Positions 1 to 6,652 of a stretch of 13,681 nt of DNA are shown here, one piece after another; the first letter of the stretch is position 1, and each line of letters starts with the position of its first letter. Made by a program: the position numbers and the translations under genes. The stretch lies in assembly GCA_946479805.1 (NCBI GenBank), contig CAMLHP010000046.1, positions 1 to 13,681 of the forward strand, written 5' to 3'. This DNA comes from an uncultured Gemmatimonadota bacterium (GTDB lineage Bacteria; Gemmatimonadota; Gemmatimonadetes; Gemmatimonadales; GWC2-71-9). The notes below the pieces were generated by a model. It saw only the letters and a program-made list of their open reading frames with translations, had not been told where the DNA came from and did no database searches.

Positions 1-521
1 TAGTCCTCGCCGTCGACGAACAGCAGGTCCACCCCGATCGACGGCGGGATCGAGTCGAGTGCATCGGCCACGCCGAGGAGAACCGCCACCCCGGACGCAC
101 CGTCGTTGGCGCCGGGCACCGGGACGTCCTGCAGCTCCGGCGCGGCTGCGTCCGACATCGGCCGCGTGTCCCAGTGCGCCAGGAGCAGGATCCGCCGGGT
201 GGCCGACGGATTGAACTGGGCCAGGAAGTTGACCATCGGCAGCGAAGCGCCGTCACTGGTGACGTGGTTCCAGCGCTGGGCCCGCACCGTGTCGGCCCTG
301 GTCCGGAGCAGGCTGTCGAGCCATGCGGCCATCGCCTCATGCCCGGGCTGCCCCGGCACCCGGGGACCGAAATCGACCTGGGTCCCGGCGTAGCGGAGCG
401 CGGCCTCGCCGCTGAACGTCCGCGGATTCACTGGCGCGGTGTCGCCGCTGCATGCGAGCGTCCCGCCAACGACGAGCGTGGTGAGCAGGGACATGGGTGC
501 CCACTTCCTGGATGAGGTCAT
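1..521 (-). CDS. M28-family zinc peptidase / glutaminyl-peptide cyclotransferase-like lipoprotein (N-terminal part, cut by window edge)
   Basis: The first 173 residues of a protein that continues beyond base 1. It starts at ATG 521-519, which overlaps the upstream sprA stop as ATGA (521-518), with a GGGAG ribosome-binding site seven bases upstream inside sprA. The N-terminus (RK at 5-6, hydrophobic 10-23, then TLAC with Cys24) looks like a lipoprotein signal, though Thr at -3 is not ideal. Family signatures follow: LLLAHWDTRP at 112-121 (metal-ligand His116), GANDGASG at 137-144 (ligand Asp140), and LLFVDGED at 166-173 (catalytic Glu172, ligand Asp173). The HxD, GANDGASG and DGED spacing is typical of M28 zinc aminopeptidases and especially of bacterial glutaminyl-cyclase-like members, which turn N-terminal Gln into pyroglutamate in the periplasm. 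The C-terminal ligand His and the residues separating cyclase from aminopeptidase lie outside the window, so the activity is open. Translational coupling to sprA suggests a shared role in the export pathway (inference). Confidence 0.85.
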   Translation of the reverse strand, partial: MTSSRKWAPMSLLTTLVVGGTLACSGDTAPVNPRTFSGEAALRYAGTQVDFGPRVPGQPGHEAMAAWLDSLLRTRADTVRAQRWNHVTSDGASLPMVNFLAQFNPSATRRILLLAHWDTRPMSDAAAPELQDVPVPGANDGASGVAVLLGVADALDSIPPSIGVDLLFVDGED

Positions 522-3500
522 CGCAGGTCTCCCGCGAAGAGCCGCAATTCGAAGCTGACAGTCATGTATATGGTCGAGAGCCGACGATTGAGGTGGGACG
601 CGTCGTTCAGGAGGTAGCCAATGTCCAGCGCGCCCCGCAGCAGGTCCGCGAGGTCGGTGGCGAAGCTGGCCGCGATCTCCTTGTTGGAAGTGTTGCTGAT
701 GATGGAGCAGCCTTCGGTCTCGGGGCGGTCCAGGCAGGTCGTGCCGTTGTCCGAACGGAACAGCAGCGAGGAGGAAATCCTCTTGCGGGTCCGGCTCAGC
801 GACTGCGGCAGCCGGAACGACCAGTTGACCGAACCGGAGACGTTCCGCGAATCGGATTGGGTCACCGAGCCGTTGTTCTCGCTGGACTGCCCATTGTCGG
901 TCATGCGGAGCGTGAGGCCGACCCCGTTGCGGAATCCCAGCTGCAGGTCCGGCATGAAGGACCGCGACTCCACGCCGCTGGTGAGCGTGGAGTTGCCCGA
1001 GACCGGCTGGACCGTGCTCCCGGAGCGATTGCGCCAGGTTGTGCCTACGGCCACGAGCGTGAGCGGGCCGCCCCGGAACGCATGCGACCACCGGAGCGTG
1101 GCGCTGGGCCATTCGGTCTGGTCGGAGTGTACCTCGCGCTGCTGGCCGGCAGCGAGCTGGTAGCGAATCCCGTCGGTCTGGCTCGCTCCCAGTGAGAACG
1201 TGAGGCCGAATGGCAGGTCGGCCCCAGTGGAGATGGACCGCGTGACCGTGGTGCCGGCGCCGAGCGCGTCGGTGCCGAACTGGCCCAGGAAGTGTTCCAT
1301 CCCGCCCATCGCGAACTGGTAGCTGAGCGTCGGTTCGAATGCCGCCAGGTCAAACGTCGAGGTCCGGGTCCGGCGCTGGGTCAGTTCCAGCGGGCGGAGC
1401 CGGGCCAGCGCCCGTCCCAGTCCCGCACTGTCGCCCATTGTCACCCTGACCAGCTGGCCCAGGTCCACCGATGCGCCGAGCTCGGTGGTCTGGCTGTTGT
1501 TCAACGTCTGGGGAAGCACAAACGCGCCGAGCGTGTCGCCATCGATCTGCACCGGCGGCCGGCTGGTAAGGCTGCGCGACAGGGTGAAGCCCGAACGCCG
1601 CAGGTACCGGGGCCGGAGCCAGCTCGACAGCCGGGGCGCAAGCTGGAAGGTGCTGCTGAGCTGGCGGTCACGTTCAACACCTACGTCCATTCCCAGGAAT
1701 CCCCGGCGCGACGCGCCCGCAAGCCGCCCGATGGCGGTGGAGTCCCCGTAGTGCCTGAGGTCGCGAGTGCTGCTCATGTCAACGCCCAGCGTCATCATCC
1801 CCAGCGGCTGCCAGCTGAGGCCGGCCGAGTTCCGCCACACATGGTTGAGCGTGGTGGTTGGAGCGATGAGGCTGTCGAGATCGCGGACGATGGCAACCTG
1901 GTAGGCCGTGAGCTCTCCCCTGTCGCGGGCCAGCCCGCTGGAGAACCTTATGTTGCTCGGCGCGAACTGGAGCCGGGTCTGGCGCAGTGTCCGCTCCAGT
2001 TCGCTGCCCTTGAGGAAGCCTGGCACCAGCGGGCTCAGGTCCACCACCGGCCCTGACCGCCCCAGCAGCAGGTTGTAACTCATCGCGAAGTTGGCGGAGT
2101 TCGCATTGGACTTGCTCAACTCGGTCTGCGATGAGCCGCGGATCAGCCCGAAGCTGAGCGTCACCGGATCGATCAGTCCCCGCACCAGCCAGCTCTGCCC
2201 CCTGCTCGACCGCCTCAACGCCACCTGGTAACTGGCGTTCCATGAGCTCGGCCTGCGCAGCGCGGCGAGTGAACTGCCCCGGATGTCGGTGCCGGTGATC
2301 AGCTGCGGATCCACCGAGGCCCGCACAAAGCTCACCGTGGCCGGCATGGCGATGCCCAGTGATTGCGGCAGGAAACGGTCCAGCCGCCAGGTGCCTGAAA
2401 TGCGCATGTCGTCGGTGCTGCGGAAGGTGGGCCGGTTTCCGATCTGGCGGAACTGCCCATCCTGCTGCACGAGCGACAGCGAGATGTCACCTACGTCAGA
2501 TGCCACCAGCCGGGCATCCAGCGCCAGCGCGGTTCCGGTTTCCGAGATCGGCCGCGCCAGCCGGATGTCGTCGATCCAGAGCTCGGCTTCGTCCAGCGGC
2601 CCGAAGTCGCCCACCCGGTAGAGCCCGGCGCTGAGTTCCTGCACCGAGGCGAGGTTCGGAGGATTGATGCCGGGACTCGCCACCTGGATCATGTAGGGCC
2701 CGTCGCACGCCACATACGCGCCCTCCTCACCACCGCACTCTGCCGAGCCCGACGGCGCCTCGCCGCTGAGCCAGCGCTGCTCCACTTCCGCACGCAGCTC
2801 ACGCCATGCCTCGAGGTCGATGACGAACTCGGGCTCCCACGTGGTAGTCAGCGCCGGCGCCCTGTACAGGTAGAAGTTGCGGTCGTCGCTCCCCAGCTTG
2901 ATGAACGCCTGGAGGTCGCCCCTCTCCCATCCGTCTCCATAGCCCCGTGCCCACACCCTGAGTTCGCGGTAGTTGAGCAGGTTCTGGGCGCCGGCCGGGA
3001 ATCGGAGGTACGCCTCGGCCCGCTCATCCACCTGCAGGCCCCGAGCGATCACCCGCAGCGATTTCTCGTTGACCTGCGTGCCCAGCTGGGTCTGCCCCGC
3101 GTTGCGGTCGTTCAGCGCACCACGAACTCCCGGTGGCGATGTGTAGCTGACCTCGACATTCTCGGTGGAGACGGTGGCAGTCAGCACCTCGCCGTGCGGC
3201 TGGCCCAGGGAACCCGAGAGTCCGGCGATCGGGCTCTCGGCCCGCCGCGACCAGGGCGCACCCACCAGCCTGAGCCGGCTCAGGGCAAACCTCGCGACAA
3301 CGTCCTCGCCGTTGTCAGGCGGCGCCACGACGGTGACTCGCATGTGCTGCACCAGCCGCAGGTTCGGCGCACCCAGCGAGATCGCGGTCTCGCTCCGTAG
3401 CGGAACCCGATAGAGGACCCATCCGGCCTGGCGCCCGCCCGCATCCAGGATCTGCAGCCCGCGGCCCGGCACGATGTAGCCGCTGTCACCGATCGGCACC

Positions 3501-6500
3501 ACGTATCGCATGACGCTCTCGCCGACGCCGGTTGCATTGAGCAGGTTGTCGCCGTTCAGGTCCTCGGTGTCCAGCACGCCGTTGCCATTGCTGCATCGGG
3601 CGCTGAGGTCACCCCATGGGAAGACCAGCACCCGCGAACCGAGCAGCCGCTGGCAGAGCGGCAGCTGTTCCACCGGCTCGCCGTTGACAACGATCGATTG
3701 GGGGCGGTCGCCCAGGATGCCGACATCATCGGTTGCTGCGTTGAAGATGCCGTCCGCACCCCGTTCGGTGTCGAGCACGCCCTGGCCCACCACCTGCCTC
3801 CCGGTGAAGAGCGAGTCGCCCCCGGTCGTGACCAGCTCGGTGGGGGCGATGCCGACGGCATCCTCGTTGACCGTTCCCAGGTCGATCACCAGTTGCAGCC
3901 CGGCGGAGTCGGCGCTGTGCAGCCCCGACTGGTAGACATAGAACTCCAGGTACTCGGTGCGAGACAGGTCGAGGCCCGTGGGGCTCAGCGATGTAACGAA
4001 CGAGCGCCACCTCGGCTGGAACGGGCGCGGCTCCAGCGACCACGACGACGACCTGTCGTCACGCACGAACCCGCCGGCGGTGTCCGCGTGGAACGTGGTC
4101 CACAACACGGTCTCGAACTGGTCGCCCGTCCCGGCCAGCACGATGGTGGAGTCGATGTCCTGCGGCCGGAGCTGTACCGTGCGGCCGTCGGGACCTGGCA
4201 CCAGGTTCTGCCAGGTCATCTGCACCGCGTCGTCCGGGTTGAAGTCGCCGATCCCGAGAGAAGGGTCGAGTCCATCGGTCGACTGCGGAGCCGACGCGAA
4301 GCGCCAGTTGGTCTCTCGCAGTGACACCGCGATGGCCTGGTCGCTGTCGAAGTCTTCCAGGTAGGCCGCGCCCGAGCGGTTCGGGTCGGGCTTCGAAATC
4401 GCCAGTTCGGCATTGATGTCCAGCCGCGACGGGGCGGTGGATTGGCCCTGGACCACCCGGTTGAGCAGCCGGGTGATGGCATCAGACTGGAAATGCAGGT
4501 CGGTGACTATGCCGCCCACCATGTTGGCGGAGGCCTCGAAACCCAGCTGCGGACGGTTGTAGGCAGAGGCCTCGCGCTGGAATACGCCGACCAGGTTCAC
4601 CGAGCCCATCCGGCCCAGCGAATAGCGCGATGTGAGGCCCATGATCGTCGTGGGAGCAATCGCGAACAGGTCCTGCTGCTCGAAGCGGGCCCGGACGCTG
4701 CCCCCTCCCGCACCGAACAGGGCCTCGGGGTTGCTGAACGTCAGCAGCCCCGAGAGGTAGTCGATGCTGTAGTCCACACCCCGGACCAGCAGGCGGTTGT
4801 TCACCTCGATCTGTTCGCTCCCCTCCTTGACCTGGATCGCGCCGAGGTCCAGCCGCGAGCGGTCGGTCCCCGACGACGCCGAGTACTGCAGCCGGAACTG
4901 GAAGCGCGAGGGTGGCCCCTGTGACGAGAGCACCAGGTAGAGCGGGGTGCGGTACAGCGAATCGGTCAATTCGCCGGGCGTAAGCCGCGATGGGTCCGCA
5001 AACGGCGTCAGGTGCGGCATCACCACGAAGGCTTCCCGGATCACGTCCTCCGCCCCGGGATCGCGGGTCCGGGGGAAGAGCCGGTTCTCGCGATCGAACC
5101 GCGCCGGATCGGTCGGGACGGCAACATCGAGCTGCGCGATATAGGTCGGCGCGCCGCCGGCCGGCCTCTCCGACCGGTTGAGCGAAATGGCCACCTCTAG
5201 CGAGGAGCGGTCGAGGTCGCTGCCGGCCACCCGGTAAATCTGCCGCATCTCGTGCCGGAAGGTGCCCGACGATGGCCCCCGCCTGGGCTCCACGATCAGC
5301 TCGAGTGAGTCGACCTCTGCGGGGCGGTCGGCGCTGGGAAACGACCCCACCTGGCCGCCATCGACGGTCGTGTAGCTGACCGCCAGGTAGTCGTTGGGAT
5401 CGAGCTTGGAAGCGAGGGCAACCCACAGTCCCCCCGGCTCCACGTAATAGTCGCGCCCCGGCACCAGCAGTTCCCACTGCACGCCTTCGTCGAGCTGGGG
5501 AACGCCCACCAGCTGGGATGGGTCCGCGCTGTTTCTGGCGTACGCCTTGACGCCACCGATGATCGGGGTCGCGCTGCTGCCGCCCGTGGCGGCGCGATAG
5601 CGGTAGACCCGGACTTCCCGGGGCCGCTGGCTGGCGGGCAGCGCCCCGGCACTGACGTCGAGAATGTCGATGGCGGGATACCCCGGGAGACTGGTGGGGT
5701 CCACCACCCAGTAGAACCGCCCCGATTCGAAGTCCACGTCACGCAGGAGCCGGTCCTGCGGAACACGGGTGCTTTCGCCGCCTATCTGGAATACCCTCTC
5801 GCCCACCGAGCTGCCCTTCTGGGTCGCGAACAGCGCCTGGAACTGGAGCGGCCCCACGTCAAACAGCCCGTTGATTCCGAAATTGGAGCTGGGCACGGCA
5901 GCGGTGAGGAAGCGCGATGCCGGCGGCCGGAACGTCACCGTGCCCACTTCCAGCCGGCGGATGATCTCGTCCTGCAACCCTTCGTAGTACACCTGAATCA
6001 GGTTGTTGGCGCCGAAGTCGCGCTGCGACTGGAAATCCACGTTGACGTGGACCCGCTGCCCCAGGAGCCCCGCCGAGCGCACGTCTATGAAGTTCTCCAG
6101 CCGCGGGGCCCTGATCCGGCCGCCACAATTGGAATTCGGGTCCTGCAGCTCGAACGGGGTGCATCGCTCGTTCTTGACCCGCTCGGTCCGGATGTCGAGC
6201 GACGCTTGGCCATCGATGGCAAGGTCGGCATACTTCCGGTCGATCCCCAGCAGCGACGGATCCTCGGGCCGGGCCGCGGTATCAGCCGGGCCCTGGCCAT
6301 AGATGGCGAAAGCCCGGAGCGTGCCGGCCCGCACTCGCCGCGCCGAGTCCAGGGCGCTGGACATCGAACTGTCGAACGCCACCAGGCTCCTGGGCGCGCC
6401 CAACCATGGCGCATTGAGGGCGTCAGGTGTGTCAAACTGGAAGCGGGGCAGGTCAAATGAAGCGCCGGCGCGCGGCAGTGAGTCGGGCACCTGCGCCACA

Positions 6501-6568
6501 AGGGCGGACGCCAACGACAGGTACAGCAGCAGGATGAAGCCGGCAAATACGCTTCGCGCCACGCTCAC
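518..6568 (-). CDS. sprA: SprA/Sov-like giant outer-membrane translocon protein (type IX secretion channel homologue)
   Basis: A 2016-residue exported protein. In Bacteroidota, SprA/Sov is the very large outer-membrane beta-barrel through which T9SS cargo crosses. Residues 1-25 form a signal peptide (Arg5, hydrophobic 7-24) with a likely cut after LVA25, leaving Gln26. Family features seen: a strand-rich N-terminal region with two SprA_N-like segments (about 362-400 and 583-630, the second containing VNNRLLVRGVDYSIDYLSG); AYLEDFDSDQ at about 735-744 followed by W755, the DDFE..W signature; YLEFYVY near 873 and a following IDLGTVNEDA, as in SprA; a calcium-site-like stretch GNGVLDTEDLNGDN around 995-1008; NFYLYRAP near 1231; and a beta-strand-rich C-terminal half. 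It is shorter than Flavobacterium SprA (about 2400 residues). The frame is intact. The start is GTG without a clear ribosome-binding site; no earlier in-frame start exists after the promoter. Assignment to SprA is from motif recognition, not alignment. Confidence 0.85.
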   Translation of the reverse strand: MSVARSVFAGFILLLYLSLASALVAQVPDSLPRAGASFDLPRFQFDTPDALNAPWLGAPRSLVAFDSSMSSALDSARRVRAGTLRAFAIYGQGPADTAARPEDPSLLGIDRKYADLAIDGQASLDIRTERVKNERCTPFELQDPNSNCGGRIRAPRLENFIDVRSAGLLGQRVHVNVDFQSQRDFGANNLIQVYYEGLQDEIIRRLEVGTVTFRPPASRFLTAAVPSSNFGINGLFDVGPLQFQALFATQKGSSVGERVFQIGGESTRVPQDRLLRDVDFESGRFYWVVDPTSLPGYPAIDILDVSAGALPASQRPREVRVYRYRAATGGSSATPIIGGVKAYARNSADPSQLVGVPQLDEGVQWELLVPGRDYYVEPGGLWVALASKLDPNDYLAVSYTTVDGGQVGSFPSADRPAEVDSLELIVEPRRGPSSGTFRHEMRQIYRVAGSDLDRSSLEVAISLNRSERPAGGAPTYIAQLDVAVPTDPARFDRENRLFPRTRDPGAEDVIREAFVVMPHLTPFADPSRLTPGELTDSLYRTPLYLVLSSQGPPSRFQFRLQYSASSGTDRSRLDLGAIQVKEGSEQIEVNNRLLVRGVDYSIDYLSGLLTFSNPEALFGAGGGSVRARFEQQDLFAIAPTTIMGLTSRYSLGRMGSVNLVGVFQREASAYNRPQLGFEASANMVGGIVTDLHFQSDAITRLLNRVVQGQSTAPSRLDINAELAISKPDPNRSGAAYLEDFDSDQAIAVSLRETNWRFASAPQSTDGLDPSLGIGDFNPDDAVQMTWQNLVPGPDGRTVQLRPQDIDSTIVLAGTGDQFETVLWTTFHADTAGGFVRDDRSSSWSLEPRPFQPRWRSFVTSLSPTGLDLSRTEYLEFYVYQSGLHSADSAGLQLVIDLGTVNEDAVGIAPTELVTTGGDSLFTGRQVVGQGVLDTERGADGIFNAATDDVGILGDRPQSIVVNGEPVEQLPLCQRLLGSRVLVFPWGDLSARCSNGNGVLDTEDLNGDNLLNATGVGESVMRYVVPIGDSGYIVPGRGLQILDAGGRQAGWVLYRVPLRSETAISLGAPNLRLVQHMRVTVVAPPDNGEDVVARFALSRLRLVGAPWSRRAESPIAGLSGSLGQPHGEVLTATVSTENVEVSYTSPPGVRGALNDRNAGQTQLGTQVNEKSLRVIARGLQVDERAEAYLRFPAGAQNLLNYRELRVWARGYGDGWERGDLQAFIKLGSDDRNFYLYRAPALTTTWEPEFVIDLEAWRELRAEVEQRWLSGEAPSGSAECGGEEGAYVACDGPYMIQVASPGINPPNLASVQELSAGLYRVGDFGPLDEAELWIDDIRLARPISETGTALALDARLVASDVGDISLSLVQQDGQFRQIGNRPTFRSTDDMRISGTWRLDRFLPQSLGIAMPATVSFVRASVDPQLITGTDIRGSSLAALRRPSSWNASYQVALRRSSRGQSWLVRGLIDPVTLSFGLIRGSSQTELSKSNANSANFAMSYNLLLGRSGPVVDLSPLVPGFLKGSELERTLRQTRLQFAPSNIRFSSGLARDRGELTAYQVAIVRDLDSLIAPTTTLNHVWRNSAGLSWQPLGMMTLGVDMSSTRDLRHYGDSTAIGRLAGASRRGFLGMDVGVERDRQLSSTFQLAPRLSSWLRPRYLRRSGFTLSRSLTSRPPVQIDGDTLGAFVLPQTLNNSQTTELGASVDLGQLVRVTMGDSAGLGRALARLRPLELTQRRTRTSTFDLAAFEPTLSYQFAMGGMEHFLGQFGTDALGAGTTVTRSISTGADLPFGLTFSLGASQTDGIRYQLAAGQQREVHSDQTEWPSATLRWSHAFRGGPLTLVAVGTTWRNRSGSTVQPVSGNSTLTSGVESRSFMPDLQLGFRNGVGLTLRMTDNGQSSENNGSVTQSDSRNVSGSVNWSFRLPQSLSRTRKRISSSLLFRSDNGTTCLDRPETEGCSIISNTSNKEIAASFATDLADLLRGALDIGYLLNDASHLNRRLSTIYMTVSFELRLFAGDLR
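529..533 (-). promoter_or_regulatory. Ribosome-binding site of the M28/QC-like gene inside the sprA 3' end
   Basis: GGGAG on the minus strand lies seven bases before the ATG at 521, within the last codons of sprA. It supports this start over the in-frame ATG at 494 (Met10), and supports translational coupling, since ribosomes terminating at the sprA TGA are placed on the overlapping ATG. Confidence 0.55.
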
Positions 6569-6607
6569 TCGGGACAGAAGAAGATGGGCCGCGGTAGGAC
6601 GGTGCTG

Positions 6608-6636
6608 AATATAGCCATGGCCAGAAACCCTTACAA
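6608..6636 (-). promoter_or_regulatory. Predicted sigma70-type promoter of sprA
   Basis: On the minus strand, TTGTAA (6631-6636) is followed by exactly 17 bases and then TATATT (6608-6613), a 4/6 and 5/6 match to the -35 and -10 consensus. It is the most AT-rich spot of the GC-rich intergenic region. Transcription would begin near 6600, giving a leader of about 30 bases before the sprA GTG at 6568. This transcript would presumably carry the downstream M28/QC-like gene as well. Confidence 0.55.
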
Positions 6637-6642
6637 GGAAGG
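6635..6642 (+). promoter_or_regulatory. Ribosome-binding site of lptF
   Basis: AAGGAAGG ends ten bases before the GTG start at 6653. The spacing is somewhat long but it is the only purine-rich site there. It supports the GTG start, which aligns with the usual LptF N-terminus (a basic residue or two followed by the first membrane helix). Confidence 0.5.
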
Positions 6643-6652
6643 TACTTAGCTC

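Larger units (their letters stand above)
6569..6652. other. Divergent intergenic region between sprA and lptF
   Basis: These 84 bases carry the starts of two envelope operons reading away from each other. The minus-strand promoter for sprA is clear. I found no equally good -35/-10 pair on the plus strand for lptF, so its promoter may lie within the sprA 5' end or use another sigma factor. The lptF ribosome-binding site (AAGGAAGG, 6635-6642) overlaps the sprA -35 box on the other strand. A CCATGG palindrome at 6615-6620 lies within the sprA promoter spacer. Confidence 0.6.

Noticed and set aside
4482..5477. A 331-residue minus-strand frame inside sprA
   Set aside because: Frame-shifted shadow of sprA (Arg/Gly/Ala-rich, no domain); the sprA frame is uninterrupted through it, so it is not evidence of a frameshift.
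6565..6618. A 17-codon minus-strand ORF (MAIFSTVLPRP...) with AAGGG upstream, ending in a GTGA overlap with the sprA start
   Set aside because: Attractive as a coupling leader peptide, but its ATG lies between the -35 and -10 boxes of the predicted promoter and would not be transcribed from it. It would revive only if transcription starts further upstream.
6617..6649. A 10-codon plus-strand ORF (MARNPYKEGT) just before lptF, in frame with it
   Set aside because: Very short, no ribosome-binding site, stops before the lptF GTG; probably chance from the CCATGG palindrome.
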